Below are positions 46,250-57,778 of a stretch of 64,000 nt of DNA, in pieces. The DNA is from Hybos culiciformis (Eukaryota; Arthropoda; Insecta; Diptera; Hybotidae): positions 29,479,090 to 29,543,089 of the forward strand of contig OZ023274.1 of assembly GCA_964007475.1 (NCBI GenBank). Direction: 5' to 3'. Position 1 is the first letter of the stretch. Each line of letters begins with the position of its first letter. A model generated the notes under the pieces. That model was given only the letters and a program-made list of their open reading frames with translations. It was not told the origin of the DNA and made no database searches. A program made the translations under genes and the position numbers.

Positions 46250-47397
46250 TATTTTGGGATCAGGAATATCGTCACGATCATTTCAAAGTAATTCCACGCT
46301 TGCCAAGTCCTTGATTTGTGCTTTTTTACTTGGCCCATGTTTCATATAATTTTAATATTGCATTAAAATGAGATTTATGACATTCTTAAAACTAAAGAAA
46401 TTGGTCAATTAAATTATAATAAAAAGTTCTAATAACGCATTTAGAATATAACATCGAATGACAGAGTAACAAGATTATTAAACAAAAGAGAAAAAAAAAT
46501 TAAATAAATTCATCATTGCGAAAAACTTTCTAATTATTTCAATTAATTTTATTTTATTATTATTATTATTATTATTTTTTTCTCTTCACATAATACCTTC
46601 ATAATTAATTTTTATTGGAAAAAAAAATTATTATTATTATTTTCGAAGAAAAAATCCTTTTTCCCTAACATAACTTTTTAATTTATAACTTTTCAGCAAA
46701 AGTAAAGAGGAAAAAAAATTAAATAAAATAACATACAACAATATCCTTGTTTAATCTTCATATAAAAATATTAACTCCTTTTTTTTCCCGCTAGCCTCTG
46801 TGTATTGATTTCTGATTGCAGGAACCATACTTTATAACAAGAAAACCTGTATTTAATATTAATAAAAATTTAACAGAGAACGAATTATGGCTGTTTGGTT
46901 TGTGGGAATGATAAGTTCCCATGATAAAACACTGCAACAAATCCTCATTTCCAAAACCTCATTTTCAATTCAGAATTCTATAATTTAAACTAAAAACAAA
47001 GTAACAAAGTATAACTAAGTAACTGTGAAAACAAAGAATTACGTTCCACCTAGCATAATCCCATTCAAATATGTTTTGCATCCTCAACAAATTTACAACC
47101 TTTCTGAGAATAATACGATGAAAAAAAGTCCTGTTGCTTTTAATACACATTATAATTTTTTTTTTCTTCCTGAATGATAGGTTATGATGATGAGAAAACA
47201 AGAAAATCTCTTTGAAAACAACCAAAAAAAAAAAAAAATATTTTTTTACTTTATAATTTTTTTCCTCAAAAAAAAAAAAATAAAATAAAGGATAATTGTT
47301 TTTTTTTTCTCTTCTTCTCCGAAATATAAGAAAAACCTAAATAAATATTTTCCCAAAAGATTACAAAAAGGAATGTCGTCTAGAAGAGGGGATCCGG
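46250..47397. other. AT-rich non-coding stretch
   Basis: Low-complexity sequence without recognisable genes. Open frames here are short and have no family resemblance. Confidence 0.4.
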
Positions 47398-47475
47398 ACA
47401 ATTCACCGTAATTAATTAACCGTATACCAATTCACCGTATACCAATTCACCGTATGGACCAATTCACCGTATGAA
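47398..47475 (-). repeat. 16-bp minisatellite, inverted, ~5 units
   Basis: AATTCACCGTATACC and AATTCACCGTATGGACC repeat four or five times; the reverse complement is the TACGGTGAATT core of the array at 25.7 kb. A small or decayed array of the same family in opposite orientation. Confidence 0.88.
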
Positions 47476-49580
47476 AAGCTATAAAAAAAAATTTTCCTCG
47501 TCTTATTGGCGGCATAACCATTACCGCCAAATCACAATTTTAACCCAAAAAAATTTTTTCTTATATATATTTATATTATATAAGTATATAAGCATATATA
47601 TTTTATGATTACATGAAAAAAAAAAAAAAAAACTACAGAAAATTATGAACGCAAAATTATTTCATATTTTAATGTCATCTCATCATCATTATAATAATTC
47701 TAATTGCAGTCAGAAGGTGTAAAATTAATATAAAATATATAAATAAATTATTATTATCGTTATATTCTAAAATACATTTAATAAATTTTAAAGAAAATAA
47801 TAAATAATATTCATAGCTTTTGAAACGAGCTTAGCTGATGTTAAGGTCAAATTGACAGAACTCTAGAATCTTGACAATTGGATTTATTTGTTATTGAATA
47901 AAAGAAAAGAAAATCCTAATTAAATTTTTCTGCACTCCAATTCAAGTTTTGTCATAAAGTTCAAACTTCAAAAGCTCACAAACTTTGAATTTGTTCGAAA
48001 AAGAAAAGTTTTCTTTAACTGAAAATAAAACGAAGTAAATTCATATTCAAAAAAAAAAATATTTCAACAATGAAAAACGAAAATTACAAAGTTTTATTTT
48101 TTTGTTATTTTGTTAAAATAATAATAATAATAATCATAAATAAAGAAGTATTCCCAAGTTGAATCCACCATGATGATTAAATGATGACAGAAGAATGACA
48201 TAGAAACCTGCTGAATTAATGAACAACAACTAAAAAAAGTGAAATACAAAAAAAAGTAAAATTGAAACGAGCACTGATCTCTTTTTATTATAAAAAAAAA
48301 TTGCTTATAGTAAACATCATCACAGCAGGACCCCATGGAATATCATCATCATTTTAGCTTTGAATGTATTAAACTTTTTATTAGTTTTTTTTTCTTTTAC
48401 GTTCATTTTTTTTTCTTTCTTTCTTTTCTCTAATATTTATAACTTTTAACTTTCTTGCTGAAACACTAAAAGAATATAAAATTAAAAAAAAAAAACAAAA
48501 AAGTTTTAAATTCATACTTAAGTTTTATCAAAAGAAGGCACAGGAATAAGTTTAAAGATATCAGAAAAGATTTGTTCAATAAAAATTGTTAAAAATATTT
48601 CTCACTCTCACGGCACGATACAAATAAACGTCATCAAGATGAAAGGATATGAACTTACTCTAACTTTAATGCCCTAATTTTTCAAAAATTGGATTGGGCC
48701 TTAATAATCTGTATCGAATACTGTACGGACAAAATATTCTCAATTTTTTTCAATTCAATTCAATTCAAATCAATTGTTTATTTGTCCACAGAATTTACAA
48801 TATTTTTTTTTTTTTATAAACATAATTAAAAAACTTAAATCTAAGAGATAAGGATGATGGAAATCCTATACAACTAATTAATCACTACATAAATGTCATC
48901 GACGAATACATTATATAATTTTGGGTAATTTTATTATTTAATAGGCTTTCCTAACTTGGAATTTTATTTATAAATTAAATCAGGTTATCCCTCAATTGAA
49001 AATTGCTGTTCACACCATGATTTTTTTTAACCCGGGTTAATTTTGTTGTTTTTTTATTTTTATTTTTTTTGCTAAATTTCTAAATAAAAATTAGTGAATA
49101 AAATTTAATCAAAAATAATTTAAAAATTATATAAAAAAATCCATAAGTGAATTAATTAATTTAAAATTAAAATTCGAAAAATAAAAATTACAAAATGTTT
49201 TAAATTTATGTTTATGTTTTTTTTTTAACCATTTTTTTTTATTTTTTTAATTATTCAAACATACATGCCCAACCGATAATTTTTTCACGTAATCAGAACA
49301 TATTCATTTAATTTATCAAGTGAACCTGATTTAACTCAACTTTAAAAGAACTAAATTTTTTGTATGATAAACCTCCTTTAACTCAACAACTATTTATAAA
49401 CATTTGCGAAACCTTAATTAAACCCGAAGTTTAGATAGCTTATAAGGGAAATGTGGAATAAAAAACCCTTCTTGTATTTATTTTTTTTTTGAGCTTTTGT
49501 TGTTTTTTTGTTTTTTTTTTATTTTTATATATATTTTTTTTAATTCATATAATTAAGATAAAACTTATTTATCTAACAAA
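47476..49580. other. A-rich non-coding stretch
   Basis: Low-complexity A-rich DNA. Small repeats such as CAATTCAATTCAATTCAA occur near 48,750. No gene is recognised. Confidence 0.45.
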
Positions 49581-49582
49581 AC

Positions 49583-50168
49583 ATTCTTATATAAAGATAT
49601 TTTTCATTTTATTTATTACCAATACTTTGTTTTATCTTCCTATTGATGTTTTTCTACCTAAATGAGTGGACGAACTAGCCAGACAAACTTCACTCCAAAA
49701 TAGTTCTTACCACTCAGAGTGGACAAACGCGATCGAAACAAATTTCCATATATCCCAAAAAAGAAAAAAAATTTTACTAGTTTTTAATATAAAAACCTAG
49801 AGGCCTACATTACTTCCTTATGTTGACCTAATAAGTCTAAGGTGTTTTTAACTTTAACCTATTTATTTAGGTAGAAAAACATCAATAGGAAGATAAAACA
49901 AAGTATAGGTAATAAATAAAATGAAAAAGAAAAAAATTGTTTCTTATAAAGTAACAAGAGAAATTTTTTCCACATTTGGTATGTGAATTCAAAAATTTTT
50001 TTGAACTCACATATCAATTTTACATATATTATTATATGTAAAGTGGCAAGAATTATTTTGGAGTGAAGTTTGTCTGGCTAGTTGGTCCACTCATCAGCCA
50101 CTGATGAGATCAGAGTGGACGAACGCGATCGAAACAAATTTCCATATATCCCAAAAAAAAAAAATAAA
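49583..50168. mobile_element. Composite of three interleaved inverted and direct repeats
   Basis: Segment A (49,583-49,664, with TTATCTTCCTATTGATG) has an inverted copy at 49,864-49,945. Segment B (49,665-49,709, GAGTGGACGAACTAGCCAGA) has an inverted copy at 50,048-50,094. Segment C (49,716-49,770, AACGCGATCGAAACAAATTT) has a direct copy at 50,112-50,168. The B pair looks like the TIRs of a ~430-bp MITE and the A pair like an inner foldback element, with C a partial duplication. Confidence 0.8.
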
Positions 50169-50824
50169 GATATTCTTTAAAAAAAATAAATAAGACATAA
50201 TATCAATTGACCTATGTGTTACTATTAAGACCTATAAAAATTCTAATACTTTTGACAAAATTCTGTATTCCGACAAAATAAGGTCTGAATATAACACTGT
50301 ACGGATCCAATTTTTAGGTCAAGTGTCACAACGTTAACGAGATGTAACATGACTTTATACACAAAAAAAAACTCAGTATTTCTAACAAAAATATTTTTGT
50401 TGACATTTAACAAAATTCAATGTTTAATTTTAATAAAAAATTTGTAAGAAGAACACAATATTTGTTATAACTGGATAGAAACTGTACCTGTAAAGAAAGC
50501 TTCTTTGTATTAACAAAAATTAAAATTTCTAAAATTAACAAATATGATCGTTAATTCAATAAATAAGTTTTGACTTTTACAAAAAAAATGGTCAATTATT
50601 ATGTGGATTAGATAAAAAATTTCATTGTTGTATAAAAACTAGATTTTGGTTTTTCAACAACATTTTTAATTATAATAACATAAAAATATAATTTTAATTC
50701 TATTAAAGTAACAAATAGTTGTATCATATTAACAGTTTTTTTAGTAAAACAAAATATTTTTTTAACGTACAAAATATATTCTGTGCGAACTTATATTTTC
50801 CATTTTACACATTGTCGTAAATTC

Positions 50825-51140
50825 AGTTCATAGCTCAGTGGCAGAGTTGGTGGATTGCAATGTTTGGAACAGTGGTCGAAGCTACACGCGGGCATAAAAA
50901 AATTATTAAAAAAAAATATTAAAATAAAATTAATAAAAAAAATAAAAATAAAAAAAAAAATAAACAAAAAAATAAAAAAAAAATATAAAAGAAAATTAAA
51001 AAAAATAAATAATAAAAAAAAATAAAAAAAAAAAAAATTAAATAAAAAAAAATAAAATAAATAATAAAAAAAATTAAATAAATAATAAAAAAAATTTGGT
51101 CTAGCAAATTTTTTTTTTGTATTTGCGGTGTTTTTATTTA
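50825..51140 (+). mobile_element. SINE-like composite: tRNA-like head, A-rich core, conserved tail
   Basis: Same layout as the minus-strand copy at 1.4-1.87 kb. Box A TAGCTCAGTGG (50,831-50,841) is a good match, box B has lost a T (GTGGTCGAAGC). The anticodon-like ATTGCAAT is shared. An A-rich block with interspersed T follows, then GTCTAGCAAA, a T run, GTATTTGCGG and GTGTTTTT (51,099-51,138). Confidence 0.7.
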
Positions 51141-51514
51141 TTTATTTATTACAATTTTCTATACTAAATATAACAAAATTGTATTTTAGGACCCTTATCT
51201 GCAAGACTTCTGGGCCAGCTAGTTTTTTCTTATATATAAATTGTCTTTAAAAATTTATTTGCAAATTCAAGTTTTTTTTTTTTTTTTAATATATTAAATT
51301 TTTCCTACATTCTTAAATTTACATGTATTTATACCTACTTAAATGTATCAAATCAACAAAGTTAATTGCAAAAATCAAAAAGTATAGAAAAGATAATAAA
51401 AAAAGAATACCTAAAAAACAAAGAAAAGATTCAATTCGTATTTTTTAATTCAGGTAGATTTGGTTAAAATATAATTTATATTATTTTGTTACTTAATAAA
51501 GTACCTTTCTATGA

Positions 51515-51785
51515 ATAACAAAATAAAAAAAAATAAAAAAAAATTAATAAAAAAATTTAATAAATAAAAAAAATTAAATAAAATAATAAAAAATAAAAAA
51601 AATATAAAAAAAAAATTAATAAATAAAAAAATAAATTAATAAAAAAATAAAAAAATATAAAAAAAAAAATAAGTAAAAAAAAAAAAATGTATAAAAAAAA
51701 AAAAAATTTAGTCTAGCAATTTTTTTTTGTATTTGCGGTGTTTTTGCTGATGAATTTGAAAGGTTTTTGGTTTTCGAGTAATAAA
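51515..51785 (+). repeat. Second A-rich block and conserved tail
   Basis: A-rich low-complexity block (51,515-51,706) followed by TTTAGTCTAGCAA, GTATTTGCGG, GTGTTTTTGC and AATTTGAAAGGTTTTTGG to about 51,785. The part after TTTTTGC matches the tail at 1,401-1,440 well, so this copy, not the one at 51,100, has the full-length tail. Confidence 0.7.
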
Positions 51786-52164
51786 TTTAACACTATAATA
51801 ATCGTTAATCTGACAAAAGTTTTTTCTATCATAATGAAATATTTTATTACATTATTAACATAATATTTTGAAAACGATTTTAACATAAATAATTTATCTT
51901 TAAAACAAATATTTCTGTTAGCGCTATACGAACAGAATATTATTATTGATTTAATCTACATTTTTTGTTGGAAATACTGAGTTTTTTGAAGTTAATACTT
52001 CTTAAGGCGCGTTGTACTTTTCGAACTTTTTTATTTTGGGAGAGGGTAAAAATCTATTTTCGATTTGAGTTCGAATATGTTCGAATTTGAGTTCGAAAAC
52101 GCGTCAGTTTTTTTCTTAGAAAAATAAGAATAAGAATACTTATTTTTTTATAATATTTAAGAAA

Positions 52165-52265
52165 CGCAAAATCATATGGACAATATGACTTAGTTGCTAG
52201 AACAGCAGACTATAAGTCTGAAGGTGTCTGGTTCGATTCCCAATGACAAGATTTTTGTGAAATAT
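52165..52265 (+). repeat. tRNA-like sequence, family 2, copy 1
   Basis: CATATGGACAATATGACTTA is followed by GTTGCTAGAACAGCAGACTA (box A area), an anticodon-like stem CAGAC/GTCTG, and box B GGTTCGATTCC (52,230-52,240). Isotype cannot be given safely and the acceptor stem does not close. The same unit is present at about 55,415-55,505 (minus) and 57,030-57,095 (plus), so it is a repeat rather than a unique tRNA gene. Confidence 0.65.
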
Positions 52266-52983
52266 TTTAAGTTTTTTTTCATAATAATTAGTTTTTTTGA
52301 GATATTTAAACAAACCAAAATGTTTTTATCAGCCACTAATTTATGATTTATTTTTTTTTTTTTTTCTTTATAGATATTCTATATACATATTCTATATACA
52401 TATTCTATACACACATTCTATATGGGACAAAATCAAACCTAAGGGAAGAATTGTGTCGGCGGTATTTGAAAATAAAAAAGTAATAAAAAAAGTATCAAAA
52501 GCAATTCTTATATCCACCAATATTTAGTTTATTTTATTATAACCCTAAATATTAATAATTATTAATAATTTTTGGAAGAAATCCCTTTTTTTTTAACTTT
52601 GAAAAAAAGCTGCCATTATGTCTCCATACAAAATTTGTTGTCGGCAAAAGAAAATTTGAACTATTTAAATGCAATAAATTATATTTTTTTTAAGCTTAAG
52701 TACAAAAGTAATTATTGGACAGTGTAAAATTATTTGTTCTATTTTTAAGATCAAATTTTGGTGTCTGGCTGTTCGATCATTGTATCGGTTTTTTTACTGT
52801 TTTTGGTTGTCGGTGTTTTTTCTAGCTCATGATATTTTAAGTTAAATATGCATTTTTAGTTAAAAACCAAAAAAACAAAAATAAATTTACAAAACAGTTA
52901 CTAATTTATATAAAAAATTAAATCCATGTAAATTTTCTTAAAAAACTTTTTTTATTTTTTTTTTTAGAACAAAAATGCTAAGT

Positions 52984-53183
52984 AATAGTAGATTACAATA
53001 CATGTTAAGAAAATTTGTTATTCTTGCGAGTTGTGTATACACACAAACACATAGACACGAGTCATGTTTATATCACGAGACCGAAGGTCGAGTCATATAA
53101 TATTGACGAGTGTCTATGTGTTTGTGTGTATACAGAACGAGCTGTATAACAAATTTGATTAACATGTATTGTATACTGCTTTA
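52984..53183. repeat. Palindromic element, copy 1
   Basis: A ~200-bp hairpin: ACAATACATGTTAA at both ends, arms with GTTGTGTATACACACAAACA and CATAGACACGAGTCA, and a centre at GACCGAAGGTC (about 53,083). Copy 2 is at 58,114-58,317. The following ~240 bp (53,220-53,455) is also repeated at 58,500-58,740. Confidence 0.85.
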
Positions 53184-53599
53184 ATGTGCATGGGAGAGGG
53201 AGTTGAAAACAATACATTTGTAATTTTTCCAAAAAAATTATTCATTTTCTTTTTTGCAAAAAAAAAAATCAAATAATTTTTTTTTAGAAAAATTACTAAT
53301 TTTTTTTTTATTATTTTAGGAACTAATGGTCTTCTTAAATTTTATTTAATTTTATTTTTAATTATTAAAAAAAATAATAATAATTTTATAATTTTTTTTT
53401 TTTATAATTAAAAATAAAATCAAATAATAATTATATAATTATAATTTATATTTACAATAAATAATCTCCTTTCCTTGTTGCTACCATTTTCCTGCTTTGA
53501 TATGATGATATGATGCATGTGAGAGGTATACATTTGCAATTTTTTTTTTTTTTTTTTGTATTTGTATGTATTGAAATATTGTGAGTGTGAGTGATATTA

Positions 53600-53790
53600 T
53601 TTTATTACGCAGTTCAAAATGAAGAATGTAAATACAATATAGAGTAATGTAAATACAATTTACATCACAGGGAAATGTAAATACAATTTACATTCCTCTA
53701 TAATTGCATGTGTATTGATGCATGTAATGGACCATTTACCGAGCTAAATTTGCGAATGTAAATACAACTTACCGAAGCCCTGCGCATTAA
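53600..53790 (+). repeat. GTAAATACAATTTACA repeat segment
   Basis: GAATGTAAATACAA units repeat four or five times in both orientations, then TTGCATGTGTATTGATGCAT, GTAATGGACCATTTACCGAG and CTAAATTT. The second half is almost identical to 60,655-60,745. It marks the pre-insertion state of the site disrupted by the CR1-like LINE at 59.0-60.64 kb. Confidence 0.8.
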
Positions 53791-54226
53791 AGTTTTTGAT
53801 TGTCAGGAGTGAGAATATACTTTTTTGACAATTTATGCAAAAAAAGGAATATCCGAAATTAAAACACAAAGGGAGTGTTTATTATTTAAATGATGACCAT
53901 GTATTGTCAACTTTTTCAAATTATTCCAAAATAATTAGTAATTTTTATTGATTTAAAAAAATTACATGATATGTCATGAGTAAGAAATTTCAGTTAATAG
54001 GAAATTTCTAGCTCTTACAAAATTTCTAGCTCATGACAAATTTTTGAATTTTTATTTAAAAAAAGCAAAAAAAATTTTTTTTTAGATAACCATCAAATTA
54101 TTAAGATAGTCAACTAAATTTTGCACAAGATAAGACTATTTTCAGTGCTTTTGGAGTTTTTTTATTTTTAAAATTTTTTTTTGATTTTTTCCACAAGGTT
54201 TGATTTTGTCCCATATACATATTCTA

Positions 54227-55231
54227 TTTTTGAATCAAAATACAGAGCTAAGTAAAATTGTAGCAAATTTGGTGGCAAAGGTTATTTTTTGGTTCAAAAA
54301 AATTTGCTAATTAGGCGTTCTTTGATTTTTTATTTTAATTTATATAAATGGAAATACTTTTAATTAATAAATAGTGTTTTGTAATTTAATAATACATATT
54401 ATAAAATTAAAATGTAGCTAAAAACTTGTTTGAGAACTTAGTTGAAAACTGTAAAATTTCATATATGAATTAATGCAATTGAATATTGCTATAAATTGAT
54501 GTCAAAAAATATTGGAAACGTTGACAGATTCATAAATTTAAGTATCGAGATCCTATTACATTTTAAAAATTTAATTGTAAAAAAAAACTATGCTAATCAT
54601 AAATCAGTTTTTTAATAGCGGGTTGAATGAACTATTTTTCAATATTGTGGTCAGCGTTCTGCAATATTCACAGCTTTTTCGTGCAATCTTATTTTCACAA
54701 TAGAATTAACATAATCTTGTGATCATTCATAAAAAATGTAGACACCGGATAAAATATCACTAAAGTCCCAACTAATTTTCAAACATGTTTTACCACTTAC
54801 TAAGACAAGACAGTTATATGTATATATGTATTTAAACAAGCATTTGTTAATCCTGTTGTAGTTAATAAGATAATAAACGCTAAAAAAGTACGAATTTTCC
54901 GGGAGTAAAATAAGAACGAAAAGTGATCACATTTCATTTCATGTTTCATGTTTTTGTTTTATTTTTTTTCAGAGATCATGTAACCACTAAAGTTATAAAC
55001 ATTATATCCTATAAAAAAAATTTATAATATTGTACGCACTAAACTCGTTACAAATAATTTTATTAAAGCCTTGAGAAACAACATAGGTATATTTTGCCAT
55101 TGATAGTATAGATATCGATCAAGTAATTTATCATTATAGGTTTTCCCGGCTCAAAATATGCAAAAAAAATGTTCAAAATAGGTAGTTCCGGTGAAATAAA
55201 GAGTACCAGACCAAACATTTTGGGTAGGAAT
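54227..55231. other. AT-rich non-coding stretch
   Basis: No gene or repeat recognised. Confidence 0.4.
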
Positions 55232-55414
55232 TCATAATTATCGTACTTTGCTGCTGCCTGGCACTTTCAGACTTTTTTAATTTCAAATATGTATATATAG
55301 GGCCCAATATTACAAGCAAAAAAATTACATATCCTACCAATAAAAAAATTGTTGGTTCTTAAACCTATTATTATGTTAACAAAAAATTAAAAAATTAAAA
55401 AAAAAATGTATTCT

Positions 55415-55505
55415 TTGGGAATCGAACCTGAAAACTTCACTCTCATAGTCTGATGTTCTAGCCACTAAGCCATATAGTCCATATGATTTTGGATTTCTAA
55501 AATAT
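55415..55505 (-). repeat. tRNA-like sequence, family 2, copy 2
   Basis: The best preserved of the three. On the minus strand: TGGCTTAGTGGCTAGAACAT matches box A, CAGACTATGAGAG lies at the anticodon position and GGTTCGATTCCC is a perfect box B. It is followed by T-rich sequence, which could act as an RNA polymerase III terminator. Confidence 0.7.
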
Positions 55506-56059
55506 AATCAAAAAATTCTAATAAATCACTAATTTTTTTGTTTTTATTCTTGTATGTAAAGCTTTTTGTGAAGCGCAAATTTTCGAAGTTGTTGCGTTGA
55601 AACTTGTTCACTTCATTCAAAACAACTTATTCATTCAACACAAAATTGTTTGTTAGAACAAGCAACACATTTGAATAAATGTTGCAATCAAATTCAGTGC
55701 TTCATGAAACAAACAATTAATGTTGTTTGACATCGATCAACTAAAATGAAGAAAGTTTGATTTCAATTATTTTCGAAGCATAATTGATTTTTTTCGTTAT
55801 TTGGTTTTTGAATATTTTGAATCATAGAATTTTTTTTTAAAATTCAGAATTTTGAAAAGTTCAAAAAAAAAATTTCATTTATGGGTAGTTCCATGGAAAT
55901 TGGCCGATTCGATGTCACCACACTTTTTTGGGCAAACTGTATAAATATTAAAAATTCCAATATTAAAAATACTTTATATGAATTATTACCATTTAGGACA
56001 AATAAAAAAAATATGTAAATATTTACTGTTATTAGCAAAAATTGCAGCATAAAGACTGA

Positions 56060-56830
56060 TTTTGTCATTACCGTGGCTGTTACTAAGTAATTTTTTCGTA
56101 TTCAAAACTAAAATTTGTTATTTTAATATTCAATACTTCACAAATTTTATTATTAAAAAAATAATATATGAAAGGCTCTCTAAAATTTAAAAAAAGTTAA
56201 GAAAGTACGGTTCTAATTGGTTTTTTTAATTATTTTATTAGTGTTACCGTGTCAGTAAGGGTTTCAAACCTTTTGTGAATTACGTGAAAAAAAAATGAAT
56301 ACAATTAATATAATTGAAAATCACGACTGCAGTTGGCTAAGTAAATACATTTTTTCTTGATATTATTAGTTGTCATATTTAAATCGAGTAAAATAAACCG
56401 GTAGTGAACAGTTATTTCAAAATTTTCTACAATTCACACTTATTTTGTCATTACCGTGGTAAGTGTCTTTTTAATTGAAATAATAAAAAATATTTTTTTC
56501 TTAATTTTATTTAGATTTCTCTGTTTTTTTCTTTTAATTTAATTGATTAAGAATTTTAAATATTTCGAAATTTTTCCAATAAATTAAAGAAAAACGGTTT
56601 TTTTGTCATTACCGTGGGTGTCATTCCCGTGGATGTCATTGCCGTGGTTCGTTTGCTTACACGGGAATGACTCTTCGGTACAAATTCTTTGAAAAATCGA
56701 AAAATGCGGTGTTCCCTTTGAGAATAAGTTCGAAATTATCTGAAGCATCTAACAAATACTGATTTAAGTCTCAAAAATAATTTTTTTTTTTACATTTTTT
56801 ATTAAGTTTTCCGCCTATTTCCGTGGAATT
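56060..56830 (+). repeat. Dispersed TGTCATTACCGTGG motif cluster
   Basis: TTTTGTCATTACCGTGG is found at about 56,062, 56,446 and 56,602; degenerate forms GTGTTACCGTGTCA (56,243), GTCATTCCCGTGGA and GTCATTGCCGTGG (56,618-56,646), and an inverted CACGGGAATGAC (56,659). They look like interspersed binding-site-type repeats in the interior of the 2.0-kb element. Confidence 0.7.
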
Positions 56831-57029
56831 ACCCTTATATATTTTCTTAAGCATAAAAATTTCAAGGCTCAGGCCTGTGACGACTAATTTTTCTTTATGA
56901 AAAAAAAATTATTTTTTTCATTATTTTAAGACATAAATTTTATATTAAAAAAGAGCTCGATTTGAAAAATGTACACAAAAAAAAAGAGTGGTTATTTATT
57001 AAAATTTTTTTATTATATTTTCGAAAGCC

Positions 57030-57095
57030 AAGATCATATGGCCAATATTGCTGTGGCTAGAACATCAGACTATAAGAGTGAAGGTGTTTAATTTT
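57030..57095 (+). repeat. tRNA-like sequence, family 2, copy 3 (box B lost)
   Basis: GTGGCTAGAACATCAGACTA and AAGAGTGAAGGTGTTTAATT are shared with copy 2 up to the variable-loop position, but the box B region has been replaced by T-rich DNA. It is in the right TIR of the 2.0-kb element. Confidence 0.65.
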
Positions 57096-57345
57096 TTTTT
57101 AATTTTTTTTAACATAATAATAGGTTTAAGAAACAAAAATTTTGTTATTGGTAGGTTGTGTAATTTTTTTTTGCTTGTAATATTGCTTTTTTTTTTGCTT
57201 GTCCTATATATACATATATTTGAAATTAAAAAAGTCTGAAAGTGCCAGGCAGCAGCAAAGTACGATAATTATGATCTAGTCAATTTCAGCGTTATTTTTT
57301 CATAGGGAATATTAGTAAATCGGCAGAAGTCGAATATTTTTAATT

Positions 57346-57579
57346 AAAAAAAACACAAGAAGCAGTCATAGGAACTGCCGAAAGAAGTTAATACTTAAAA
57401 GCTTTAAACTATGAAATAACAGTGGCTAAAAATGATACGCTGCTCAGTACAAAATGTAAATAAAAATAAAAATCAGTCCAAAACCAGTCCATTATTTGTA
57501 GCCATTGTTATAACATAGTTTAAAGCTTTAAGTATAAACTTCTTTCGGCAGTTTTTATGACTGCTTCGTGTTTTTTTTT
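57346..57579. mobile_element. Foldback MITE, ~234 bp
   Basis: The arms begin AACACAAGAAGCAGTCATAG and, from the right, AACACGAAGCAGTCATAAAA, then share ACTGCCGAAAGAAGTT and AAAGCTTTAAACTATG. Arms are about 90 bp with a short loop near 57,450. No coding. Confidence 0.82.
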
Positions 57580-57778
57580 GTGTGCGTGTCCCAAAAAAAA
57601 GTTCATAAAGTCAATTGATGGTATGAAATTTTGTAAAATAGATATCAAGTCAAAAATCAAAGGGATTTGAAGTGAATTAACTTTCTGTTAATTTAAAAGT
57701 AAAAATAAATAAAATACTAGGTGAGAAATTAAAAAAAAGACACAAAGAATACATACAAAGAGTTAAACGACTATATTA

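Larger units (their letters stand above)
50363..51988. mobile_element. 1.6-kb TIR element enclosing a tRNA-like composite
   Basis: The left end AAAAAACTCAGTATTTCTAA and right reverse complement AAAAAACTCAGTATTTCCAA are inverted over about 27 bp, one mismatch, continuing CAAAAA. No transposase is seen. Inside lie a tRNA-like head (50,831-50,895), two A-rich low-complexity blocks (50,895-51,097; 51,515-51,706), and the conserved tail twice. No target duplication is clear. Confidence 0.7.
52421..54213. mobile_element. Putative 1.8-kb TIR element
   Basis: GGGACAAAATCAAACCT (52,424 on) and its inverted copy AGGTTTGATTTTGTCCC (ending near 54,212) are perfect over 17 bases and are followed on both sides by ATAT and CATATTCTAT-like flanks. 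Inside are the palindromic element at 52,984-53,183 and low-complexity blocks. No transposase. The boundaries are supported, but the internal organisation is complex. Confidence 0.6.
55232..57274. mobile_element. 2.0-kb element with ~270-bp TIRs carrying tRNA-like units
   Basis: The left arm (55,232-55,520) and right arm (about 57,005-57,274) are inverted copies, beginning TCATAATTATCGTACTTTGC on both sides, then TGCTGCCTGGCACTTTCAGA. Each arm contains a copy of tRNA-like family 2 in inverted orientation. The interior (55.5-57.0 kb) encodes nothing but has repeated TTTTGTCATTACCGTGG words. No transposase and no clear target duplication. A DNA transposon that acquired a tRNA-like unit in its ends is one reading; two inverted SINE-like insertions is the alternative. 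Confidence 0.75.

Noticed and set aside
48930..49440. Inverted-repeat element with AACCCGGGTTAA
   Set aside because: Only short complementary words (CAGGTTATCC, AACCTGATT) are visible; arms could not be aligned.
52165..52265. Functional tRNA gene
   Set aside because: Present in three diverged copies, anticodon stem-loop geometry abnormal, isotype unclear.
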